Assembly: GCA_009801015.1 (NCBI GenBank)
Contig: VHZZ01000046.1
Location: 107,014-136,617, forward strand
Length of the DNA stretch: 29,604 bases
Direction: 5' to 3'
Source of the DNA: Silene noctiflora
Lineage: Eukaryota; Streptophyta; Magnoliopsida; Caryophyllales; Caryophyllaceae
Shown: positions 10,262 through 19,900 of the stretch, one piece after another
Layout of the letters: every line of letters starts with the position of its first letter
Numbering within the stretch: the stretch's first letter is position 1
Translations under genes and position numbers: made by a program
The notes under the pieces: generated by a model
Seen by the model: the letters and a program-made list of their open reading frames with translations, nothing else
Told to the model about the DNA's origin: nothing
Database searches by the model: none

Positions 10262-10344
10262 TTTGTCGACGCATCTACATTTCGCCGATTTCTTCAATAT
10301 CTCTCATCTTATCCTACAATTCGCCGCCATTGTTATCCATCACC

Positions 10345-13300
10345 ATGGTTGCATCCAAGAAGACGGTAATTTCATTCTTCCCTACTATAATCAACTTCTT
10401 CATCGTCAATTTTTCACATTTTTCATGAATATCTGGAAATCAATTTTTAATTGATTTTTTTTTGTTTTTAATTGTGAAAATTGCAGAAGAAGACTCATGA
10501 GAGCATCAACAATAGGTTGGCTCTCGTGATGAAGAGTGGAAAGTTCACTCTTGGTTATAAGACTGTTCTTAAAACTCTTCGATCTTCCAAAGGTATTAAC
10601 TTTGATTAATCCAGTTTAATTTTGATTAGTTTGGTAATGTTGTTTTGTATGAATGAAGATATTTTGGTTGTGTCGAAATGATTTATCTTATCTGTGATGT
10701 GATTTGATGTGAATTGTGAGTGTAGATGAAATTGTAAGGGAGTTGGAATTCGGTGATCGGAACACTTCTGTGTCGGTTTCGGTGTCGGTACTTTGTAGGT
10801 AGATAGTTGTTCTATTTTGGTGTTTTGTGCTTAAAGTTGTGACGAGCTGAATTGAGGCAGTGAAAAAGGTGATTATGGATTTAATGTAGTTTTTAGCTGT
10901 GTGATAATCGTTTGGAATTTGAATTGGGGTACTTATCATGATCGATATGATGGAGAACAGGGAAATGTTTTTTATGTTTCCGGACTTTGGTTATATGACT
11001 GTATTAGCTTAATGTTCGTATGAAGTGGGGTGATTGTTATGAAGTAATGATGGTCAATATGATAGAAAAGAAGAAATGATGTGTTTGTTCCAGTTGTTAT
11101 TTTTCCTAGTGCTGGCTATATGATTGTATTAACTTGGTGATCATTTGGATTGAGGTGATGGTTATGAAGTAATGAAGGTTGATATGAGGTATAAGAGAGA
11201 AATGCTGGTGATGAATAGAAGGTAAAGGGGTGATTTTGTAGGTAGATATCTGGTCGATTTTGGTGCTTTGTGCTTGATCTTGTGATGAGCTGAGTGGTGG
11301 TGAATTAAGGTGGTTATTGTCCTAATGATGTTTTCTACCTGTTCTGATCGATGTGTTATCTTTCTGAGCATTGTCTATATGACTGTATTAACTTTATGGA
11401 CAGTTGGATTGGGGTAATAATGCTTCTAGATATGATGGAGATGGAAATGATGTGGTTGATCCATTTGTTATGTTTCAGATTGCTTGCTATATGACTGTAT
11501 TAACTTGATGATCGTTTGGACTGGGTCATGGGGGTTGTTTTTATGAACTAGTGATAGAGAAGAGGGAAATGATATTGGTGAATATAAGATAAGGAGGCGA
11601 ATTGGTGATGAAAAATGGAAAGGGGTGGTGAGGAACAACTTTCTCTCAATCACTCTTATCATTTGTCTATCCATGACCACTACCTTATGCATTCTTTTGT
11701 TTCTTCCTCCATTATTGTTATACTAATTATTCCCAAAGTCTCAATTCAAGTAAGCCCTTAGTATTAGTGGATAGGTTGTTACTCAGTTAAGATGGACACT
11801 CTACTACACCAAAACATTTCAGTTATTAGTTATCGGAGCTTGTTAGTTATAGATGATAGATATTGTCACCTTGTTTAATTGAGGAATTCATATTGTATTG
11901 AAGCTGGTTTGCCTTGTAACTCTTCCAGTTTACTTCTATTAGATATTGCACATCTCAGAACTAGATTTTGACTTTGTTTGTCTACGTTATTGGCGCATGT
12001 TGACTTTGTCTCTTGTGCTATAAAGTTTCTTTTTGAGTAAATAAATGAGTATCATCATTCTTTGTTATCAGCCAAGTTAGTCATCGTCTCAAACAATTGC
12101 CATTCACGTAGGAAATAATGATGGTCTATATGATGGAGAAGGGGGAACCGGGGAAGTGATGTGTTTGATCCAATTCTTAAGTTTCCGGGCACTTGCTAGA
12201 CGACTGTATTAACCTGATGATCGTTTGAATTGGGTTAATTAATGATTGTCGATCTAATATAGAAGAGGGAAATGGTGTGTTGATTCATTTGTTATGTTTC
12301 CGAGCGCTTGCTATATGACTGGGTTAACTTGATGATTGGTTTAATTGGGGTAATTTAGTAATTGTTAAGAAGTATTGATGGTCGATATGATGGAGAAGAG
12401 GGAAATGATGTCGGTGAATACTTCGCACAGTAAATTTAAAAGGTAAACAAATGATTGATACGGAGGGAGTTTAAGTGACATGAGGATGAAAGATGCAAAG
12501 GGGTGGTGGGGAACTACTTTTATCAATACTCTATCAACAACCACTATTGCCTCATGCGTTCTTTTATTTTTCCTCCATTATTGATATACTACTTACTCTC
12601 ACATTAAGTAACCCTTAATGTTATTGGATAGGTAGTTAGGTTTGTTTTTTGAGTTTAATCCGAGCTTGTTGGTTATAGATGGTAGATTTTGTCTACTTTT
12701 TTGGTTCAGGATTCATATTTTATTAAAGTGGTTTCACCTTGTAACTCCTCTAGTTTACTTCAAATCCATCAAGTATTATGCATCTCAGAGCTAGATTTTT
12801 TATTGTGTTAGTCGACGTCTGGGCGCTTGATGACTTTGTTTCTTGCGCTATTAAGTTTTTATTTGGAGTGCTAAACTGAGGTACCATCATTCCTTGTTTT
12901 CAGCCAAGTTGGTCATCATCTCAAACAATTGCCCTCCGCTTAGGAAATCCGAGATTGAGTACTATGCTATGTTGGCCAAGGTTGGCGTCCACCACTACAA
13001 TGGAAGTAAGTATTGCTATTCTCCTTGTCATTTCCTACATTTCCGGTGCTTTTATGTTTAGATGAAGTAAAGAAACCCAGCCAGGTCTATGATGGTTATC
13101 TGTGGTGTTTCGTTCTACTGCCTGTTGGTCCATTTTACATAGGGTTCGTCCAACTTCATTTTAGAAATTTGATATTGATCTTAATAAGATGAATAAATTT
13201 CTGGAAGATTCGTTTATATCGAGTTTCTGTGAAACCTAATATTAGTCACAAAGTGTATTTGACCTGAAAAATACCTTGTCTGATGTGAAACTGTTCCTAT

Positions 13301-13417
13301 GTTTTTTCAGACAATGTGGATCTGGGAACTGCTTGTGGGAAGTACTACAGGGTGTGCTGCCTCAGTGTCATCGATGCCGGTGATTCCGATATCATCAAGT
13401 CAATGCCAGATAACTAA
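10345..13417 (+). CDS. RPL30: 60S ribosomal protein eL30 (RPL30), 4 exons, 111 aa
   Basis: Exons are 10345-10365, 10487-10592, 12904-13005 and 13311-13417 (TAA). Phases add up to 336 nt. The protein is a small component of the cytosolic large ribosomal subunit with the L7Ae/L30e RNA-binding fold. Diagnostic segments include [60 protein letters not shown] and a C-terminal GDSDIIKS. Length equals the plant family (about 112 aa). The start sits in a strong context (CACCATGG), and a 21-nt first coding exon (MVASKKT) is typical. Intron 2 is unusually long (2.3 kb) and holds tandem duplications plus a decayed copy of the start of exon 3 (12072). The remaining coding sequence is intact, so this is taken as an active gene and not a processed copy. 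Confidence 0.97.
12072..12115 (+). pseudogene. Duplicated fragment of RPL30 exon 3 with decoy splice acceptor
   Basis: The bases after TTATCAG match the first 45 bp of real exon 3 (12904-12948) with about six mismatches. Translated in the exon frame it gives [15 protein letters not shown] and then TAA at 12116-12118. Similarity stops abruptly at GGAAAT, where intron-type repeat sequence (AATGATGGTC) resumes, marking a duplication junction. It still has an AG acceptor, so it could act as a cryptic 3' splice site. Confidence 0.85.
12417..12473. mobile_element. Stowaway-like MITE remnant in RPL30 intron 2
   Basis: AAAAGGTAAACAAATGATTGATACGGAGGGAGT matches a Stowaway right terminus (positions 12438-12470). 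A very short possible left end (TACTTCGCACAGTAAATTT) precedes it. It is absent from the corresponding place in the first duplicated unit (about 11580-11620), so it probably inserted after the duplication. Confidence 0.5.
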
Positions 13418-14430
13418 TTCTAGAAATTCAAGTTCAGTGTAATTGCTGTCATTTAGTGATTCTATCTTTTTTGTTTGCTGGAGGCAGTCAGTTTTAAGGG
13501 CTGTTTGTAGACTTATTTTGGTGGTTTTGTGTTTCGAGCAAATCAAATGTCTTGTTTATCTTTTACACCAACCAAACTTTCTTTTTATCAAGTTGGTCTT
13601 AAAATTTCCTATAATCATGCTAAACCGAATGAAACTCGGCCTAAACATGGATCAAATTTAGGTTTAATAATTACTTAATTGGCGGATTATGAGCTAGTTA
13701 CGTTGTGGCGTAACGAAAACGTAACATCCCTACTATCTTATTCCTCCCCGCAAATGCACCCGGTCTATTAGACCGTAAATCTTGACCCACGATCCGGTGG
13801 ATTGAATTCGAAATGACCCCTTATTTTAGTGTTGTATCTGACTCAACCGTTCGTTCATTGGATCAAAAATAAATGAATTTTTATAATTATAAAATATTTA
13901 TAATTATAAAATATTAGTATTTTCATATTACATTTGAAACAATAAATAATAAATTAATTGTTTTAATATTTTAAATTAAAAGTTCAGCTAAAAAATTACT
14001 TTTATATCATCAAGAGTTAGAACGTCAATATGCTTTAATATAAGTAAAATAAGTAATGGATATAATTCTATTACCAATATTAAATGTGATTTAATTTTAG
14101 AAAGTATTCGTATTTTTTCATCTATAAAAACATAAGAAACTTTTTACTGACTCGGACTTAACCCAACCCTAAAATCATTATATTCTAACCCAACATAAAA
14201 CCCAACCCCTTGATCCGTTTGACTGATCTAGGGACAATCGAAGAGGCCAAGATCAACTTTACTCCCTATAAATAGACTTGGTAATACTGACCCAACTCAA
14301 TAAGGCCAACCCAAGCCCCGAAAAAAATCCGAACTTGTTTTTTCCAAAGATGTCCAAAAACTTGAATTGACTCGACCAGAATGTTGATCCGACCAGAGAT
14401 GACTCGATCCGGATAGACTCGATCCATAAT
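13418..14430. other. RPL30 3' flank and degenerate ACCC/GACTCGA-rich DNA
   Basis: The RPL30 3' UTR runs to roughly 13650. Beyond it lie AT-rich DNA with a perfect 17-bp tandem duplication (13881-13897 and 13898-13914, TTATAATTATAAAATAT) and, from about 14140, degenerate words such as GACCCAACTC, CCAACCC and GACTCGATCC. No gene is seen. Confidence 0.6.
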
Positions 14431-15148
14431 TAGGGATGTCAGCGGGGCGGATTTTAGCGGGTCTCGCCCCGCACCCGCCCCACTTGGGGCGGGTGCGGGT
14501 AATGATTTGATGGGTCGTGGGGCGGGGATGGGTTTCAAAAATGTCATTCGTCGCGGGTCGTGGGGCGGGTGTGGGTATGACATGAGACCCGCCCCATACC
14601 CACCCCGCCCCACATCCGCCCAGCCCGCTCCACCTCGCATGTCCCCGCTCCGCTAATACCCGCCTTAATCATAAACCTAGACAAATTTATACTATATAAA
14701 AATAAAATTTATAACTTAAATAAAAAGTCTAAATCGTTTTTTCATAAACCTAGACAAATTTCATCTACTTGTTAGTTCTTACCCACCCAAATACCCAACA
14801 ACCTAAATTCCCCAAAAAATAAACCCTAATCCTCAAACTATTTCTTGATTTGAAAAAAATTGTGTACTAGTTAATTGAATGTTAGAACATTTTGCCTAAA
14901 CTTATTTGTATAAGATGTACGAGAGTACGAGACTAGTATGTTTTAGATTAACGATTTGTATTTTTAAAAATTATTTTGTGAGGAGATAGGTAATTTGGCG
15001 GGTCGACGGNTCCCCGCGGGGCGGGGACGGGTTTGAAAAGTTCAACCCGCTGCGGGTCGTGGGGCGGGCGTGGGTACACATTATAGTTCGCGGATGCGGG
15101 TGCGGGTTACCCCTCCTCCGCACCCACCCCGCCCCATTGACATCCCTA
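14431..15148. mobile_element. hAT-type nonautonomous element, 718 bp, with exact 8-bp target duplication
   Basis: Ends TAGGGATGTCAGCGGGGCGG and CCGCCCCATTGACATCCCTA form an inverted repeat of 20 bp with two mismatches. TCCATAAT occurs immediately on both sides (14423-14430 and 15149-15156), the 8-bp duplication characteristic of hAT transposons. Both arms (14440-14650, 14995-15140) are packed with GGGGCGGG/GCGGGT words, while the centre is AT-rich. One ambiguous base is at 15010, where sequencing through the GC arm may have struggled. No transposase. Confidence 0.88.
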
Positions 15149-15219
15149 TCCATAATTGACCCAATCTAAACTGACTTAAAGTGATCTAAAACGACTAAAA
15201 AAAGACATATACTACGTAA

Positions 15220-15445
15220 TACTTCCTCCATTCAACTCCACTCTACCACTTTACTTTTCCACGTTTGCCAACGTGCGTTTTAAGCGCTAAACATCGTTAG
15301 CCACGTATTTACAAAAATTATAAAAGTTAGATATGCTTAATGTCCTCGTAAAGACGAATCAAACAAGACCCAACATGAATATATTTTCACGTATGTATTG
15401 AGAGAAAATTGAAATGAAATATTTATTTCTGAATAGTGTAAAAAA
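15220..15445. mobile_element. 3'-truncated Stowaway/mariner-type MITE
   Basis: TA-CTTCCTCCATTCAACTCCA, then ACCACTTTACTTTT, CAACGTGCGTTTTAAGCGCTAA, CGAATCAAACAAGACC and TTGAGAGAAAATTGAA follow the order I remember for a widespread plant MITE family. The expected right terminus (GGAGTTGAATGGAGGGAGTA) is missing and the element dissolves after GAATAGTGTAAAAAAATG. Confidence 0.55.
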
Positions 15446-15545
15446 ATGAAAATTTTATTGGTTACAACCATCCCTAATAAACAATTAAGTTTACAAAATA
15501 GAATTTCTTAATAAAAATAGTACTATATAGCGTTTTAGCTAGACA

Positions 15546-15960
15546 TGACAAAACTCCCTACTCGAATAACTTAACGTGCACCCGATTTGAGGAAAAATAG
15601 GCCGAAAGCCGAATTGACGAACTCGTTCAAGCCGACCCGAATGTCTATTATCGAAAACTGTTTGTTACCACCAAATAGATTGAAAAGAAAGCACCCTAAA
15701 ACGATCTGAACTCGAAATGACACTACCCCGCTCAAATTCTTGCAACTCGGAACAATCCAACCCGAACCCAACCTAGCAGAAAATGATCGGAAGTCTAGTT
15801 TTAGCTATTAACCTGAAATCGACCCAGCTTAAAATGACCCATATGACGACACCCGAAAATGTCACCCAAAATTGACTTAAAACCCGAAACAATCCAACTC
15901 GACCCAACCCGAAATATATAACAGATTGACAAATACGATTAACCCGATCCATACTCGACG
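15546..15960. repeat. Degenerate ACCCGA/GACCC low-complexity domain upstream of SERRATE
   Basis: The stretch is dominated by variants of CCCGAA, GACCC, AACCCGA and AACTCGA in irregular phase (for example GCCGACCCGAATG, CCAACCCGAACCC, TCGACCCAACCCGAAAT). The same word family occurs on both sides of the hAT element, so the transposon landed in a domain of this type. An ORF on the minus strand is a by-product of this composition. Confidence 0.7.
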
Positions 15961-16151
15961 CGATTGACCAATTTGTAACCTCCTTCTATAAAACTACCCA
16001 CAAATTCACAATCTCCAACCGGGCTACCCCTAAAAACCCGTCCGCGTTAAAGCAGTAAATCAATTCCGAACCGGATCACATAATTTCCCCTTTTCCCTCA
16101 TCAAACCCAAACCCAATCCCCTCCCCTTCTTCACTCTCATCCCAGAATTTC

Positions 16152-16159
16152 TAGGGTTT
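16152..16159 (+). promoter_or_regulatory. Inverted telo-box (TAGGGTTT) in SERRATE leader/promoter
   Basis: TAGGGTTT, the complement of AAACCCTA, lies 28 bp before the SERRATE start codon, after a CT-rich stretch (about 16086-16135). Telo-boxes near transcript starts are common in plant housekeeping and growth genes. Whether it is promoter or 5' UTR depends on the transcript start, which is not visible. Confidence 0.5.
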
Positions 16160-16186
16160 CCAATTTTTGCCCCCAAAAAAACCGCC

Positions 16187-16868
16187 ATGGCCGAAGTTCT
16201 CAACCTCCCTGTCGAAACCTCAGATCGCCGTCGCAGCAGCGACCGGAAAGACACCTCTTCCAAACCTTCCGACGACGTTACCGCGGACTCTCCGCCGCCT
16301 CCACCTCCTCCACCGCGCCGTCGCGACCGTGATTCGCGTGAACGAAGAGATGATCGTGATTTCGATCGACCGCCTCGGTATATGGATAGGAATAATCGTG
16401 ATTATAAACGAAGGCATAGTCCTAGTCCTCCTCCTTATCATCGTGATCGACGGCCGTATAATGATAACGGACATAATTCTCCACCGCCGCATCCTCGCCG
16501 TGGTTCGCCTCCGTATCCGCCGTTTAAGCGAAGGAGAGATGATTTTGATGGACGCCGTGGGAATCGTGGTGGTTATGGTGGTGGTAATCGAAGGTTGTTT
16601 AATTTGTTTCGGTTTTCGATTTCGTTACGTTGTTTGATGTTAATGCAGTTACATTAGATATGTTCAATGTTTTTTATTTATTGATAGCAATTTGTGATAA
16701 ATTGATGAATTTTATACTATTATTTTGATGCTAGATGTAGTTAGCATTCCACTAGGCGGCTATGGTAGCTGTGTTTGATTTGTTAGGTTTACGGTTTTAT
16801 TTGATGTTGATTTAGTTTATTAGACTGTTATGTGGAATGTTTAGTGTTGAATGCAATTGTAAATAAGT

Positions 16869-16911
<43 letters not shown>

Positions 16912-19900
16912 AATTGAATGATAGATGTTATTGTGATAGTTTCGGTGAATTTGATGGTAGGTAATTAGACTTGGTTCTCTTGGGGGTTTAGGTGGTGGTA
17001 ATCGAAGGTTGTGGTTTAATTATGTTTGATTTGTTTCGGTTTTCGTTACGGTGTTTGATGTTGATGCAGTTACAAATGTCCAGCCAGGTAAGTTAGTAAG
17101 GAAGATCCCCTCAATGTATATGTTATGTGAATGATGATGTCATATTTTGATGAATATTTTGATACTAGTTGATGTAGTTAGCTGTCCAGTTGATGGCTGT
17201 AGTAGCTGTATTTTTAATTTGTCTGATTTGTTATGGTCTATGGTTTCGTAATGTAATTTGATCTTTATTTAATTTATTGAACTGGTTTGTGGAATAGACT
17301 GGTGGTTGCAATTGCAAATGCCTTGTGTTTATGTTATTTGAGTGATAGGGGATAATTTATAGTTTTGATGAAGTTGATGATAGGCATGGTCCTAGTGGTG
17401 GTTATGGTGGTGGTAATTGAAGGTTGGGGGTTTGATTTTCGGTTTCTGGTTTCCGGTTTCATTAGGTTGTTTGATGATGTTGATTGGTCTAGTGGTGTGG
17501 TTCGTGGAATGTATAGTGGTGAATGCAGTTACATATTATCAGTGTCTAAGTTATTTTAGTGATAGATGATAGTGTGATAGTTTTAATGAATTTGATGGTA
17601 GGCGTGGTTCTCGTGGTGGTTATGGTGGTAGTAAGGGGTAACCGAAAGTTGTGGTTTAATTTGTTTCGTTTTCTGGTTTCCGGTTTCCTTAGGTCGTCTG
17701 ATGTTGATTTGGTCTAATGGCGTGGTTCGTGGAATATATAGTGGTGAATGCAGTTGCAAATGAATAAGTGATATTTAAGTTATTTGAGTGATAGATGATA
17801 ATGTGATTGTTTCGATGGATTTGATGGTAGGCATGCTCCTTGTGGCGGTTATGGTGGTGGTAATCGAAGGTTGTGGTTTAATTTTGTTTGATTTCTGTTG
17901 GTTTTCAGTTTCGTAGTGTTAGTTGATGTTGAATTAGTTTAATAGACTGGTTTGTGGTAACGTGGAATGTTTAGTGGTGTATGCAATTGCAAAGTTGCTG
18001 GGTGTTTATGTTATTTGAGTGAGAGAGGATAGTTTTATGATTTTGATGAATCAGATTTCTGGCGCTGTCCTTGTGGTGGTTACGGACTTGTCTGGTGGTC
18101 ATCGAAGGTTGTGGTTTAGTTTGTTTGATTTGGTTTCCTAAGGTTATTTAATGTTGATCTATCTGATTGGACTGGTTTGCTGAATGTTTATGGTGAATGC
18201 AGTAAGTGCTCAGTGTTTATTGTTATTCGAGTGAAAGAGGATAAAGTGATAGTTTTGGTGGTAGTCATGGTCCTTGTTGCAGATTTGATGGTGGTCATCG
18301 AAGGTTTTGGTCTAATTTTGTTTGATTTGTTTTGGTTTTCGGTTTCGTAATGTTATTTGATGTTGGTTTGGTTTAGTGGAGTGGTTTATGGAATGTTTAG
18401 TAGTGAATGTAGTTACAAATGCTTGGGTTTTTTAATTTGAGTTATAGAGGATTTTGTGATGCTTTGATGAATATGACGGTTTGTGTCCTCGTGATGGACT
18501 GTGGTTATGATGGTTGTTGTCGAAAGTTGTGGTTAAATTTGTTTCAGTTTTTGATTTGTGAGGTTATTTGATGCTAATGCAATTACAAATGTTCATTTTA
18601 TTTGAATTATAGACGATAATGTGCTAATTTGATGAAATTTATACGAATGATATTGATTCTAGATGTAGTTGGCAGTCCACTTGATGGCTGTGGTAGTTGT
18701 GTTTAATTTGTTTGTTTTGTTTCGGTTTTTGATTTCATAATAATATTTCATGCTGATTTTATTTATTTGAGTTATTGACAAAATCATTTTCATTTCAAAT
18801 GTTCTGTCGTTAACTTATTTTAATAACAGACGGTAATAATTTTGGTGCTAAATGTAGTGAGCAGTTCACTTGATGGCTTCGGTGCTGTTAGTGGGTTACT
18901 TTGATTTGTTATTATTTTATGTTGGTTGTTTTAGTTTTGTTAGACTCTATGGTGAATTATGTAGTGGTGAATGCAGTTAAATTGCTCAGTGTTTTTGCTA
19001 TACAACAATGATGATTTGAGGTCGACTAACATGATCTGTTGTTCGAGATTGCTTCGGCATTACTACAATAATGCACACAAAGAAGTTCTGCACAAAGCTC
19101 AGTATTTTGGCTATAATCTGACGAATTTTCCAGGAATGATATTCATGCTAGATGTAATTAGCACTATAGTAGTCCACTTGATGGCTGTCATCCTGTAGAT
19201 CAAAGGCTGTGTTTAGTTGTTTGGTTTGTTTCTGTTTAAGTTTTCTTAGCATTATGTGATGTTAATGTAGATTATTAAACTTGTTGGTGATATATTATTA
19301 TATATATTGTGATGATGTTCAGCGCATAAATGTTCAGTCTTTATGTATGTAAATGATAGATGATACATGTTAATTTGTGAGAATTCGCTTGGTTTGATGT
19401 GTCTTCTTTTGCTTTGTACTTTCTTCTGGAGTAATTGGTACTTTCGTATTCCAATTGTTGGCCAATTTTTCGACGTGTTTCGTTGCAAGGTTTGGTATCA
19501 CAGCTATTGATTTGATTCTAGGAAAGTGTATTGTTTATGTCTGGTTTTTCATTTCACAGCATGTGTTGCCGTTTATAATTGCATTGGCTACTGCCTTTTC
19601 TGATTTTTTGTTATCTTGGATCTGGTATGGAATGTTATTTCTACTCGTATTGAAGTTTGTGTTATGTTTATTTACGAGATTGTTATTACATCATAGGTTT
19701 GGATATGATCACCCTGGTGGCTATGATCGTGAAATGGGCGGTGGTAGGCCAGGCTATGGAGATGAGAGGCCTCATGGTAGATTTCGTCACGGTGGCTATC
19801 CTGACGGTCCATCTGGTAATTTTTTGTTCATTGTAGTTTGAATTTTGTTTTGCACTAGGGCGTTGTGTTTGCCTAAATGTCGACATGTTTCATTCGCTTT

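Larger units (their letters stand above)
10920..12900 (+). repeat. RPL30 intron 2: nested tandem duplications
   Basis: Two levels of repetition are visible. Subrepeats of about 115-125 bp carry TATATGACTGTATTAACTTG and GATGGTCGATATGATGGAGA; the first motif recurs near 10992, 11117, 11375, 11487, 12190 and 12311. A larger unit pairs about 11480-12115 with about 12306-12950 at an offset of roughly 825-880 bp, for example AAAGGGGTGGTG (about 11619 and 12497), GGTTATAGATG, CACATCTCAGA/GCATCTCAGA and CCAAGTTRGTCATC (12072 and 12904). The variable offset is partly explained by a Stowaway-like insertion near 12417-12475 in the second unit. Confidence 0.85.
16541..19260 (+). repeat. Tandem array of about 13 diverged units of about 210 bp, overlapping SERRATE exon 1 end and intron 1
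   Basis: Eight units carry the exon-like motif TTTGATGGTAGGC..GGTGGTTATGGTGGTGGTAATCGAAG, starting near 16541 (the real exon end), 16949, 17371, 17589, 17818, 18047, 18252 and 18462. Five sister units start with CTAGATGTAGTTAGCAGTCC and ACTTGATGGCTGTGGTAG (near 16725, 17160, 18652, 18843, 19141). All share a 3' half of the type TTTAATTTGTTTGATTTG, GGTTTCGTAATG, TTTGATGTTGATTTAG, GTGGAATGTTTAGTGGTGAA and TGCAGTTACAAATG. Spacing is mostly 184-230 bp. The boundaries of the oldest units are blurred by divergence. Confidence 0.85.

Noticed and set aside
13443..13661. 72-aa ORF after RPL30
   Set aside because: Lies in the RPL30 3' UTR and flank, with no protein-like features.
14266..14640. Minus-strand Gly/Pro-rich ORF of 124 aa
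   Set aside because: It runs from flanking DNA into the GC arm of the hAT element; composition explains the open frame.
16167..16637. Second frame and minus-strand frame open across SERRATE exon 1
   Set aside because: Shadows of the Arg/Asp/Pro-rich coding sequence; only the 16187 frame continues through eleven further exons in phase.
16541..19260. CRISPR-like or satellite array
   Set aside because: Units are diverged, about 210 bp without short exact repeats and spacers, and lie in a plant intron.
19455..19841. 128-aa ORF with hydrophobic N-terminal half ending in the SERRATE exon 2 sequence
   Set aside because: The hydrophobic part is T-rich intron upstream of the AG at 19695-19696; only 19697 onward is exon.
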